Positions 23,053 through 30,098 of a DNA stretch of 30,098 bases are shown here, one piece after another. Source of the DNA: Candidatus Woykebacteria bacterium RIFCSPLOWO2_01_FULL_43_14 (lineage in GTDB: Bacteria; Patescibacteriota; Microgenomatia; Woykebacterales; 2-01-FULL-43-14); the NCBI GenBank assembly GCA_001816835.1, contig MHDB01000016.1:4922-35019 (forward strand), written 5' to 3'. The notes beneath the pieces were generated by a model. It saw only the letters and a list, made by a program, of their open reading frames with translations, did not search any database and had not been told where the DNA came from. Made by a program: the position numbers and the translations under genes. Position 1 is the stretch's first letter. Each line of letters begins with the position of its first letter.

Positions 23053-24117
23053 ATGGCAGACCTAAACGACCTTGATCAAATCAAAAGTCTCGATAAATCA
23101 AACCTCCTAGGCTCAATTCAGTCTCTAGGAGACCAAGTTAAACAAGCGTGGGAAGAAACTCAAGCCCTTCTTATTGATACCAATTACTGCACTGGAATTG
23201 AAAATATTGTGGTTGCGGGTATGGGTGGTTCTGGGCTAAATGCCCATATCTTTAAAAGTTTATTTACCAAACAACTGAAAGTCCCTTTTGAAATCGTTAA
23301 CGGCTATCAGTTGCCCGAGTATGTTAATGACAAAACTCTAGTCGTGCTCTCAAGTTTCTCCGGAAGTACCGAAGAGACTATTGCTGCGGGAAAACAAGCT
23401 GTAGAGAGAGGCGCCAAAATTACTGGTTTGTGCAGTGGTTCCACTCTTGGAGATTTTCTTAAAGGTGGTGGCTATCCAAGTTATATCTTCGATCCCAAAT
23501 TTAATCCTTCGAACCAGCCCCGTATGGGCCTCGGGTACACTATCATAGGTCTAACCGGATTACTGATAAAGCTTGGGTTCGCCAAAGTAGAAGATAATTT
23601 TTCAGAACAAATTCTTAATTCAGTTGCAGCTGCAGGTAAGGACTACGGGATAGAAAGTACTCTCGCAAAGGAGGTGGCCCAAAAACTTAAAGACCATTTT
23701 GCGATTATTGTTGGGAGTGAATTTCTCACTGGAAATGCCCATGCTTTTGCCAACCAAACTAATGAAAATGCCAAAACCTTTTCCGCCTATCATCTTGTCC
23801 CTGAACTTAATCATCACCTACTTGAAGGGCTCACCAACCCTGCAACGCTTAAAACAAACGTCCAGGTAATTCTCCTTGAGTCCGATAGTTATATTGAAAA
23901 AAACAAAGCCCGCTATGAGGTCACCAAAAAAATCTTAGATAAGCAACAAATTCCTTACTACTCCTTGAATTTGACTGGTTCGGAAATTGAGCAATCGTTT
24001 CGGGTGTTAGTTTTTGGAAGTTACGTTACTTTTTACTTAGCCCTTTTGTACGATCTTGATCCTACCCCAATTCCCTGGGTCGATTTTTTCAAAGAAGAAC
24101 TTAAAAAAATTTCCTAA
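23053..24117 (+). CDS. Bifunctional phosphoglucose/phosphomannose isomerase
   Basis: 354 residues with two SIS domains. AGMGGSGLNAHIF and VVLSSFSGSTEETI are the sugar-phosphate loops of the first; YHLVPELNHHLLEG near residue 250 carries the Glu/His catalytic region of the archaeal-type PGI/PMI family. It interconverts glucose 6-, mannose 6- and fructose 6-phosphate, feeding both glycolysis and mannose activation. The start at 23053 is preferred to an in-frame codon at 23020, which lies inside the promoter. Confidence 0.9.
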   Translation: MADLNDLDQIKSLDKSNLLGSIQSLGDQVKQAWEETQALLIDTNYCTGIENIVVAGMGGSGLNAHIFKSLFTKQLKVPFEIVNGYQLPEYVNDKTLVVLSSFSGSTEETIAAGKQAVERGAKITGLCSGSTLGDFLKGGGYPSYIFDPKFNPSNQPRMGLGYTIIGLTGLLIKLGFAKVEDNFSEQILNSVAAAGKDYGIESTLAKEVAQKLKDHFAIIVGSEFLTGNAHAFANQTNENAKTFSAYHLVPELNHHLLEGLTNPATLKTNVQVILLESDSYIEKNKARYEVTKKILDKQQIPYYSLNLTGSEIEQSFRVLVFGSYVTFYLALLYDLDPTPIPWVDFFKEELKKIS

Positions 24118-24216
24118 CCAAACTCCCTTTAAAAAGCAGACTTAAAGTTTTTTGCCAAAGATCATTTTTGAGTATATTTAGGGTTTTTTTGGCTGATAAA
24201 AGGGTCTAATTGTTTG

Positions 24217-24246
24217 TTGACAAACACCATATATAGCACTTATAAT
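24217..24246 (+). promoter_or_regulatory. Promoter of nrdR
   Basis: Perfect TTGACA and perfect TATAAT separated by 18 bases. NrdR box 1 fills the spacer. Predicted +1 near 24253; leader about 58 bases. Confidence 0.8.
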
Positions 24247-24271
24247 GAGACTCAACCACAATATATTGTGG
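24224..24271 (+). promoter_or_regulatory. Tandem NrdR boxes
   Basis: Box 1 (24224-24239) reads ACACCATATATAGCAC; box 2 (24256-24271) reads CCACAATATATTGTGG, a perfect palindrome. Centres are 32 bases apart (three helical turns) with 16 bases between, the classic NrdR arrangement. Box 1 lies between -35 and -10 and box 2 over the early transcribed region, so NrdR should repress its own operon when dATP is high. Confidence 0.85.
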
Positions 24272-24310
24272 ATTTTTGATGGATTACATTAAAGCATCTG
24301 TGGAACAATT

Positions 24311-24769
24311 ATGAAGTGTCCTTATTGCTCTAACTTAGAAACCTCAGTCCTAGATTCACGAGATTCGGAAGATCTGGCAACAATTAGACGACGTCGTGAG
24401 TGTGCTAAATGCACCAAAAGATTTACTACTTATGAAAGGACTGAGAACATTGATTTGATCGTACTTAAAAAAGATGGTCGGCGAGAAAACTTTGATCGGG
24501 CAAAAGTACTAAATGGCATTTTGAAAGCCTGCGAAAAAAGACCGGTGAGTCGTGATCTGATTGATCAAACAGTAAATAAGATTGAACTAGAATTACGCAA
24601 TCTGGATACCACCGAAATCCCTAGTCAAAAGATCGGCGACTTGGTGATGCGTAGGCTTAAGTCAATTGATAAAGTAGCCTATATTAGGTTCGCATCAATC
24701 TATCGTCAGTTTGCAGATCTCGAATCATTTGAAAAAGAACTTCGCACCTTAAGCAAGAAACGTTCCTAA
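24311..24769 (+). CDS. nrdR: Transcriptional repressor NrdR
   Basis: 152 residues, full length. N-terminal zinc ribbon (CPYC at 3-6, CAKC near 34-37) with RRRREC and RFTTYER DNA-contact residues; then an ATP-cone domain (IVLKKDGRRENFDRAKVLNGILKACEKR) that senses ATP/dATP. It represses ribonucleotide reductase genes, here nrdJ directly downstream. No SD at the ATG at 24311; the leader includes NrdR box 2. Confidence 0.97.
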   Translation: MKCPYCSNLETSVLDSRDSEDLATIRRRRECAKCTKRFTTYERTENIDLIVLKKDGRRENFDRAKVLNGILKACEKRPVSRDLIDQTVNKIELELRNLDTTEIPSQKIGDLVMRRLKSIDKVAYIRFASIYRQFADLESFEKELRTLSKKRS

Positions 24770-24849
24770 CAGCGCTGTAAAGCTATTAAGGTAATATTCG
24801 CTACGTGAGTATTCCGTTAATAGAACTACAACACAAAGAGGGGAAAATA

Positions 24850-24875
24850 CTAAAAGGGGATCCGTCCCCTTTTAG
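24850..24875 (+). promoter_or_regulatory. Leader hairpin before nrdJ
   Basis: An 11-bp perfect stem, CTAAAAGGGGA and TCCCCTTTTAG, with a TCCG loop, between nrdR and nrdJ and 26 bases before the nrdJ SD. The T-run is inside the stem, so it may act as an attenuator or as an mRNA-stabilising structure rather than a full terminator. Confidence 0.5.
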
Positions 24876-24915
24876 CTACACACCTCACAAGGTCTTACAT
24901 GAAGGAGGACTGCCA

Positions 24916-27900
24916 ATGGCTCGGACAAAAGGTTCCAAAAACAAGACCACCAAGACGGTGTACTCAACGGTCAATCCAACGATTGAGGAAAAACTAGCCG
25001 CCCCAAACTTCCAGCTTGATAATTCTCTCTACGATATCCTTCCCAAAGAGGACGGAACCGAGCTAGAAGGAATCCGACGTAAGGTCTTCACAGATAGGTA
25101 CTCAAACAAAGACGCCAAAGGTGAACCCACAGAGCTACACCCAGAGGACATGTGGCGCCGTATTTCGGTAGGAATCGCCTCAGTTGAGAAGACCGCAGAG
25201 TTGAGAGCCAAATGGGCCACCAAATTTTACTCTGCTCTTAAAGACTTCAAATTTGTCCCTGCGGGACGCATCTTAAGCGGTGCTGGCACAGGGTACGAGG
25301 TTACTTTTTACAACTGTTTCGTCATACCATCCCCTCACGATAGCCGTGGTGGCATTATCGACAACCTCAAAACTATGATCGAAATTATGTCTCGTTCTGG
25401 TGGGGTTGGTATCAACCTTTCCTCTCTCAGACCTAGAGGAGCCCGAGTCAAAAAAGTAAACGGGACCGCCTCCGGTCCTGTGAATTGGGCAGAACTCTAT
25501 AGTGTTGCCACTCACGATGTTATCCAGCAAGGCGGTAGTCGGCGTGGAGCCCTAATGCTTATGATGAACGATTGGCATCCAGATATCGAGGAGTTCATCA
25601 CCGTCAAGCAAGATCTGAGCCGAATCAACGGCGCCAATTTGAGTGTCTGTGTCTCTGACTCATTTATGAAAGCTGTCAAGGAAGACCTTGATTGGAATCT
25701 ACTGTACCCAAATGTTAAAGATGTCGACTACGATCGTCTGTGGGATGGGGATATCAAAAAGTGGATATCACTCGGTAAGGAGGTTGAGGTCTGGAAAACT
25801 GTAAAAGCCCGATCTATTTGGGATCTGGTATGTGAAGCAGCCTGGAAAAGCGCTGAACCTGGCGTAGTCTTTATCGAGCGCTATAACAAACTCAGCAACA
25901 CTTGGTACTACGAAAACATTATCAGTGTCAACCCCTGCGTCACTGCTGATACCTGGATCCAAACTAATACCGGACCAAGACAGGTCAAGGAAATTATCGG
26001 AATCCCTTTCCGTGCCAGAGTCGATGGCCAAAACCAACAATATAGTATAGAAGGTTTTTTTAAGACTGGTACAAAAAAGGTACTGAAAGTTCAGACCAAA
26101 GAGGGTTACAGCTTAAAGCTTACCTCGGATCATCAAATTAAAAAGGTAACAGAATCCCAAACAGGTGTTGAGCAAACCACTTGGTGTGAAGCAGGAAAAC
26201 TAGAGATCGGAGATAAGGTTTTATTAAACGACCACCGTCAAAATAATCAATGGTCTGGCAATTACACCTACGACGAAGGGTACCTAATCGGTCTACTAAT
26301 CGGGGACGGGACGTTAAAATCGAACGAAGCAGTTCTTTCGGTCTGGCAGCCCCAAAACCTTACCACCGAAAAAGACACTGGTATCATGACTCAAGCACTC
26401 GCATCGGCTAACACACTACCTCACAGAAGTGATTTTAAAGGCTGGATGAGTGTAACTGGTCGGTACGAGTCTAGATTATCTTTAGCTTCAATCAAGAAAT
26501 TAGGTAACCGATTAGGTCTCTACCCAGGCCACAAAAAAATTACGCCACATGTAGAAAAGACTTCTAGCATATTTTACCAAGGATTCTTAAGGGGCATGTT
26601 TGACGCTGACGGTTCTGTGCAAGGTAGTCAAGAAAAGGGTGTTAGTGTACGCTTATCTCAATCAGATTTAAACCTGCTAGAAGCGGTTCAAAGAATGTTA
26701 TTACGACTAGGTATTGTTTCTCATATTTATCAAAACAGGAGAAAAGATATGCTAAAAATGTTACCCAATGGAAAAGGTGGGTATAAAAAGTACGCAACTA
26801 AGGCTCAACATGAATTAATTATTAGTGGTAGTAATTTACTCATGTTTGCCGAAAATATTGGTTTCGGTAGCACCGCAAAAGCAGAGAGACTAAAAAAACT
26901 TTTAGATAGTTACAAACGAGGCTTAAATAAAGAGGCTTATACTGCAACAGTAATCGGCATTGTAGAAAACGGTGTTGAAGATGTTTACGATGCCAAGGTA
27001 CCCACACTTCACGCATTCGACGCTAATGGTTTCTATGTCCATAACTGTGGTGAACAAGGACTTCCGGCGTGGGGTGTCTGCAACTTGGGAGCTCTAAACT
27101 TAAGCGCCTTCGTTAAGAACGGCCAAATGGACTATGAAGAATTGGTTGAAAAATCAAAGATCGCGATGCGCTTTTTGGATAACGTGGTTGACGCCAATTA
27201 CTACTTTTATGAAGAAAATGAAAGACAGCAAAAATCTACTCGCCGTACTGGCCTCGGAACAATGGGCTTAGGTGACGCCTTGATAAAGATGAAAATTCGC
27301 TACGGAAGTGACGAATCTCTACCTGTAATAGAAAAGATTTATCAAACCATAAGAGATGCCTCATACGACGCTTCAGCCCAGATATCATCGGAAAAAGGTC
27401 CTTTCCCAATGTTTGATAAAGAAAAATACCTCCAAGGAGCATTTATCAAACAATTACCTAATTTAGTTCAAGAAAAAATAGCTGCTAAAGGCATCCGAAA
27501 CGCCGTCTTACTTACCCAGGCCCCAACAGGAACAACATCTCTGCTGGCTGGAGCTTCCTCTGGTATCGAACCAGTTTACGATTTTGCCATGATACGAAGA
27601 GATAGGACTGGAGAGCATACTCTTTACCACCCATTATACGAGGAGTGGAAAAACGCCCATCCTAACGAGGAAGTCCCAAGTTACTTTGCCAGCGCCAATG
27701 ACTTGACACCCGAAGACCACGTTCGAGTTCAAGCTATAATCCAGAAGTATACCGACTCTTCAATCAGCAAAACCGTTAACGCCCCCAATTCCCACACAGT
27801 CACGGATGTCAAAAAGCTTTATAATCTAGCCTACGAACTGGGCTGCAAAGGGGTTACTTACATGAGAGATGGTTCTCGAGCGGGGGTTCTGGAGCACATT

Positions 27901-28476
27901 ACAGATAAAAAAGAGGCCAAAGTCCAAGAATCAAGAACGGATTTGCCACAGCCAGTAGGATTACGAATTCGGCCAGATATTTTACTTGGAGCCACCTATA
28001 AAGTCCGCACTCATGTCGGAACAGCTTTTATCACTATTAACGCGGACGAAACGGGGCGGCCATTTGAAGTCTTTATGAATGTCGGCAAAGCTGGTAGCGA
28101 TATCAAAGCCGATGCGGAGGCCCTGGGCAGACTTATTTCTCTGGCTTACCGGATTCCGTCAGCCTACAGCGCAGAAGATATTACCAAAGAGTTGACTCTT
28201 CAGCTGAGAGGAATTGGTGGTAGCGACTCCTTAGGGTTTGGTAATGGACGGGTCCGCTCTCTAGCAGACGCTGTTGCTAAAGTCCTCGAGGACTACATGA
28301 AAGGCTCCAAACAGTCTGGGGTGACCATACCTGCTGTCCAAGAAACGCTTGATCTCGATGCACCAAAAGAAAACGCTTCGTTGAAAAGAGACCTTTGCCC
28401 AAGTTGTGGTCAGGCAAGCCTAGTTTACGAAGAAGGCTGCGGTAAATGCTATAACTGCGGTTTCTCGAAGTGCTAA
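24916..28476 (+). CDS. nrdJ: Class II (adenosylcobalamin) ribonucleotide reductase with intein
   Basis: 1186 residues including a 370-residue intein; spliced length 816. It reduces ribonucleotides using an AdoCbl-derived radical. The extein has FVPAGRILSGAGT, FYNCFV with the first redox Cys (C134), SGGVGINLSSLRPRGA, NPCGE interrupted by the intein, GVCNLGALNL (second redox Cys, 722 before splicing), QAPTGTTSLLAG, and a C-terminal CPSCG...CYNCG zinc-ribbon tail. No class I partner subunit or glycyl-radical motif is seen. The ATG at 24916 is set by AAGGAGG; an upstream in-frame GTG (24805) would encode the leader hairpin. Regulated by NrdR from the nrdR promoter. Confidence 0.95.
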   Translation: MARTKGSKNKTTKTVYSTVNPTIEEKLAAPNFQLDNSLYDILPKEDGTELEGIRRKVFTDRYSNKDAKGEPTELHPEDMWRRISVGIASVEKTAELRAKWATKFYSALKDFKFVPAGRILSGAGTGYEVTFYNCFVIPSPHDSRGGIIDNLKTMIEIMSRSGGVGINLSSLRPRGARVKKVNGTASGPVNWAELYSVATHDVIQQGGSRRGALMLMMNDWHPDIEEFITVKQDLSRINGANLSVCVSDSFMKAVKEDLDWNLLYPNVKDVDYDRLWDGDIKKWISLGKEVEVWKTVKARSIWDLVCEAAWKSAEPGVVFIERYNKLSNTWYYENIISVNPCVTADTWIQTNTGPRQVKEIIGIPFRARVDGQNQQYSIEGFFKTGTKKVLKVQTKEGYSLKLTSDHQIKKVTESQTGVEQTTWCEAGKLEIGDKVLLNDHRQNNQWSGNYTYDEGYLIGLLIGDGTLKSNEAVLSVWQPQNLTTEKDTGIMTQALASANTLPHRSDFKGWMSVTGRYESRLSLASIKKLGNRLGLYPGHKKITPHVEKTSSIFYQGFLRGMFDADGSVQGSQEKGVSVRLSQSDLNLLEAVQRMLLRLGIVSHIYQNRRKDMLKMLPNGKGGYKKYATKAQHELIISGSNLLMFAENIGFGSTAKAERLKKLLDSYKRGLNKEAYTATVIGIVENGVEDVYDAKVPTLHAFDANGFYVHNCGEQGLPAWGVCNLGALNLSAFVKNGQMDYEELVEKSKIAMRFLDNVVDANYYFYEENERQQKSTRRTGLGTMGLGDALIKMKIRYGSDESLPVIEKIYQTIRDASYDASAQISSEKGPFPMFDKEKYLQGAFIKQLPNLVQEKIAAKGIRNAVLLTQAPTGTTSLLAGASSGIEPVYDFAMIRRDRTGEHTLYHPLYEEWKNAHPNEEVPSYFASANDLTPEDHVRVQAIIQKYTDSSISKTVNAPNSHTVTDVKKLYNLAYELGCKGVTYMRDGSRAGVLEHITDKKEAKVQESRTDLPQPVGLRIRPDILLGATYKVRTHVGTAFITINADETGRPFEVFMNVGKAGSDIKADAEALGRLISLAYRIPSAYSAEDITKELTLQLRGIGGSDSLGFGNGRVRSLADAVAKVLEDYMKGSKQSGVTIPAVQETLDLDAPKENASLKRDLCPSCGQASLVYEEGCGKCYNCGFSKC
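25936..27045 (+). mobile_element. Intein with LAGLIDADG homing endonuclease in nrdJ
   Basis: Residues 341-710. It begins CVTADTWIQTNTG (block A, Cys1), has LKLTSDHQ (block B, TxxH) and two LAGLIDADG motifs, GYLIGLLIGDG (455-465) and GFLRGMFDADG (556-566), each with its acidic residue, and ends NGFYVHN before Cys+1 of the extein (block G, His-Asn). All splicing residues are present, so class 1 protein splicing is expected, and the endonuclease looks intact. It sits between NP and CGE of the reductase active site, so unspliced protein should be inactive. Confidence 0.95.
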
Positions 28477-28718
28477 AGCTTTATCAATCCGAATGGTGTC
28501 CGTATTGCAAAAATGTTAGAAATTGGATTGCCGAAAATCTCAATGAGGTTGAGATTGTTTATATTTCCCAACCCCATGACCGAAGCGCAAGGAAGCAAGT
28601 CTTAGAAGTAAGCGGCCAGGCATTCATCCCAACGTTACTTGACGCAGAAACAGGCACCATTATTGCTGACGACGATCAGAAAATAATCGAATACCTAGCA
28701 CAAAAGTTTGGGAAATAA
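28470..28718 (+). CDS. Glutaredoxin-like protein
   Basis: 82 residues, thioredoxin fold. WCPYC (9-13) gives the dithiol active site, FIPTLLD has the cis-Pro, and the last helix ends EYLAQKFGK as in glutaredoxin/GST N-terminal domains. The GTG start at 28470 overlaps the nrdJ stop by seven bases, so it is coupled to nrdJ and is a good candidate for the NrdH-like reductant of the reductase. The reducing partner is inferred from context. Confidence 0.85.
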   Translation: MLKLYQSEWCPYCKNVRNWIAENLNEVEIVYISQPHDRSARKQVLEVSGQAFIPTLLDAETGTIIADDDQKIIEYLAQKFGK

Positions 28719-28730
28719 GGAACGAGTTGC

Positions 28731-29306
28731 ATGATACCAAAGCCAGAGTCTTTACCAAAGATAAATCGTTTCAAAAGAGGTAAAGGTCTGGTGATTGTAA
28801 ACACCGGTAACGGTAAAGGCAAAACAACCGCTGCCTTAGGTATTGCCCTGAGAGCGGCGGGGTACGGGCTAAAAGTTTTGATTTTCCAATTTGTTAAAGG
28901 CTCGTGGTTGTATGGAGAACTTGAATCTCTGAAGAAGCTTTCTCCCCAGATAGAAATTATCAGAGCCGGGGAAGGCTTCGTTGGCATTGTGGATGACAAA
29001 CTTCCACGAGCGGTTCACGAAAAAGCAGCCCAAACTGCTTTGGAAAATGTTAGTCAACGGGTTACAAGTGGTGTTTATGATGTCGTCATCTTAGATGAGA
29101 TTCTTGGCGCTATTGCCGGCAATCTTTTAAAAACAGAAGAGGTAGTCATGATGATAAAAGGCAAACCAGACTATTTAGACCTAGTTCTAACTGGACGAAA
29201 CGCCCCCCAAGAAATAATTGATCTTGCTGATACAGTGACAGAAATGGTGGAAATAAAGCACCCGTTCCAAAAAGGGATCTACGCCAAACGAGGAATTGAT
29301 TATTAA
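28731..29306 (+). CDS. cobO: Corrinoid adenosyltransferase (CobA/CobO/BtuR type)
   Basis: 191 residues. The P-loop NTGNGKGKTTAALG lies at 24-37; FQFVKGSW, VYDVVILDEILGAI and LVLTGRNAP follow, the last two being typical of this family. It transfers the adenosyl group of ATP to cob(I)alamin, making the AdoCbl needed by NrdJ encoded two genes upstream. It starts 12 bases after the glutaredoxin-like gene, so nrdR-nrdJ-grx-cobO probably forms one operon. No other B12 synthesis gene is seen, which suggests salvage. Confidence 0.92.
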   Translation: MIPKPESLPKINRFKRGKGLVIVNTGNGKGKTTAALGIALRAAGYGLKVLIFQFVKGSWLYGELESLKKLSPQIEIIRAGEGFVGIVDDKLPRAVHEKAAQTALENVSQRVTSGVYDVVILDEILGAIAGNLLKTEEVVMMIKGKPDYLDLVLTGRNAPQEIIDLADTVTEMVEIKHPFQKGIYAKRGIDY

Positions 29307-29312
29307 AAAGAA

Positions 29313-29338
29313 AAGCCCTTGGGTTTAACCAAAGGCTT
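29313..29338 (-). terminator. Terminator of the ADP-ribose-type Nudix gene
   Basis: A 10-bp stem with one mismatch (plus strand AAGCCCTTGG and CCAAAGGCTT) overlaps the Nudix stop. The minus strand continues TTTTCTTTTT. On the plus strand no T-run follows, so it serves mainly the minus direction. Confidence 0.75.
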
Positions 29339-29879
29339 CAAAAAGTTCTGGATGCTTCAATCTCACAAGAGTATACACAACGATCGTGTCAGCACACCAA
29401 ATCTCCCCACTCATAATCATCCCCTCAATTTTTCCCAGAGGTACCAGAACAATTTCTATGTCCTCAGTTGGATCAAGTTTCTGTTCCCCACCCAAAACTA
29501 CTCCGAGAGCCAGATACCCGAAGGTTTTTATTGAGTCCTTTGAAGGCGAACTGCAAGTCGTCCCTACATGTTCTAGGCTAACATATCTAGCCCCTGTTTC
29601 CTCCACTAGTTCTCTCTGAGCCCCTATTTCAGGTTCTCCATTATTTCTGCCAGCCGGAAATTCCAGCGTTACTTTCAGAACACCATGCTTATACTGCCGG
29701 ACAAGGACAACTTCTCCCTTATCAGTAATAGGCATAACCATACTGACATCCCCAAGTTGGGAAACATAATAATCAATTTCAGTCCCATCGGGAAGCCGAA
29801 CGCGCTCAACAAAAAGAGGGAACCACTTACTAGGAGAGATATCACGTCTATCAAGTACTGTCCAGGGACGTATCGTCAC
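29325..29879 (-). CDS. Nudix hydrolase, ADP-ribose pyrophosphatase-like
   Basis: 184 residues from the GTG at 29879. LEFPAGRNNGEPEIGAQREL with VEETGA is the Nudix box, and the upstream VVLVRQYKHG strand is typical of ADP-ribose pyrophosphatases (NudF group). The box is two residues shorter than the standard 23 between its first Gly and REL; the catalytic REXXEE glutamates remain. The longer frame to a TTG at 29942 is rejected: a TTGTCA-18-TGG-TACAAT promoter lies inside it, and GGGGG precedes the GTG by seven bases. Confidence 0.85.
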   Translation of the reverse strand: MTIRPWTVLDRRDISPSKWFPLFVERVRLPDGTEIDYYVSQLGDVSMVMPITDKGEVVLVRQYKHGVLKVTLEFPAGRNNGEPEIGAQRELVEETGARYVSLEHVGTTCSSPSKDSIKTFGYLALGVVLGGEQKLDPTEDIEIVLVPLGKIEGMIMSGEIWCADTIVVYTLVRLKHPELFEAFG

Positions 29880-29912
29880 TACTCTACCCCCTTTCCAAAA
29901 CTGAGTTAACGG

Positions 29913-29942
29913 ATTGTACCATACTAGGGGGATTGTTGACAA
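29913..29942 (-). promoter_or_regulatory. Promoter of the ADP-ribose-type Nudix gene
   Basis: The minus strand shows TTGTCA, an 18-base spacer and TACAAT preceded by TGG. Its -35 overlaps the -35 of the plus-strand promoter of the riboswitch. Confidence 0.6.
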
Positions 29943-29964
29943 AATGTTTTAGTTTGTTTAAAGT
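29936..29964 (+). promoter_or_regulatory. Promoter of the cobalamin riboswitch transcript
   Basis: Perfect TTGACA, a 17-base spacer and TAAAGT; predicted +1 at about 29971, right where the riboswitch begins. Confidence 0.55.
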
Positions 29965-29970
29965 GTTGTT

Positions 29971-30094
29971 AATACCAATATAGAGGTAGCTAGCGAAGTC
30001 TGTGTGAATCAGACGCTGGGCCGCAACCGTCCACCACAAGGTGGACCCCACGAAGCTTTACGCGAAGTGGGGTATAGCCGGGTCGCCTAACTAC
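29971..30094 (+). ncRNA. Cobalamin riboswitch
   Basis: Conserved core visible: GCGAAGTCTG, a GTGTGAATC loop closed by CAGAC (the GGTGAAAATCC-type region), then GCTGGGCCGCAACCGT (the highly conserved GCCGCAAC B12-box core), variable hairpins GTCCACC/GGTGGAC and CCCCAC/GTGGGG, and the closing AGCCGGGTCGCCT. All elements are in the right order on the plus strand. The expression platform and the controlled gene are beyond the window end; B12-repressed uptake or a B12-independent alternative gene would be usual targets. Confidence 0.88.
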
Positions 30095-30098
30095 TAAT

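Noticed and set aside
24805..24915. Upstream in-frame GTG as nrdJ start
   Set aside because: It would encode a perfect hairpin and a non-family N-terminus; the ATG at 24916 has a strong SD at the right distance.
29880..29942. N-terminal extension of the Nudix gene from TTG 29942
   Set aside because: The stretch contains a good -35/-10 pair, and the GTG at 29879 has an SD-like GGGGG.
1..30098. UGA recoding as in some CPR lineages
   Set aside because: TGA serves as the stop of several well-defined genes (for example gapA), with no in-frame TGA in conserved domains.
1..30098. CRISPR array or complete insertion sequence
   Set aside because: No regularly spaced direct repeats and no transposase gene were found; the palindromes seen are isolated or in threes.

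Overview
The window reads as accessory-to-core sequence from a small-genome bacterium, most likely Patescibacteria/CPR and possibly the Microgenomates side. Support comes from short tightly packed genes, many small proteins without recognisable families, a carbon pathway reduced to glycolysis plus the non-oxidative pentose phosphate arm, a split transketolase, a bifunctional phosphoglucose/phosphomannose isomerase, and a B12-dependent ribonucleotide reductase carrying an intein. TGA is used as a normal stop (for example at the gapA/rpiB junction), which excludes the recoded Gracilibacteria/Absconditabacteria. The exact lineage is not decidable from this window.

Layout. 1-7.9 kb: a loose collection of mostly minus-strand genes (HMA metallochaperone, LytR_C anchored protein, AlkD-like glycosylase, two Cys-rich proteins, Nudix, methyltransferase), then plus-strand aldo/keto reductase, frameshifted P1 peptidase and an anchored protein, then a LUD protein. 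8.0-8.6 kb: RelE/Phd toxin-antitoxin pair. 8.8-12 kb: overlapping trio (small YIDPGTGS membrane protein, methyltransferase, membrane sulfatase-like enzyme), probably for envelope glycan modification. 12-15.1 kb: minus-strand small genes, including a compact operon of two small proteins plus a caspase-like (clan CD) peptidase, and a solo GIY-YIG nuclease. 15.2 kb: tRNA-Gln(CUG).

15.3-24.1 kb is the core-carbon block: gapA, rpiB, rpe, tktN, tktC, fba and pfkB in one tight operon, followed by a 2-hydroxyacid dehydrogenase, lgt and PGI/PMI. 24.2-29.3 kb is a deoxynucleotide/B12 block: nrdR behind a promoter with two NrdR boxes, intein-containing class II nrdJ, a glutaredoxin-like protein and a corrinoid adenosyltransferase. 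A Nudix hydrolase follows on the opposite strand. The window ends inside or just after a cobalamin riboswitch whose target gene lies outside. The AdoCbl-dependent reductase, the enzyme that makes AdoCbl and a B12-sensing RNA form one functional theme.

Regulation visible in the sequence: many promoters have an extended -10 (TGN before the hexamer), and in several units the start codon falls exactly at, or a few bases after, the predicted +1, so leaderless mRNAs seem common. This suggests that the aldo/keto reductase starts at an AUU. Several intergenic regions carry palindromes or small two-hairpin elements that recur in the window. No gene-free stretch exceeds 300 bases; the longest (14160-14428) holds one promoter and nothing else I recognise. 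No CRISPR array, rRNA or complete insertion sequence was seen.
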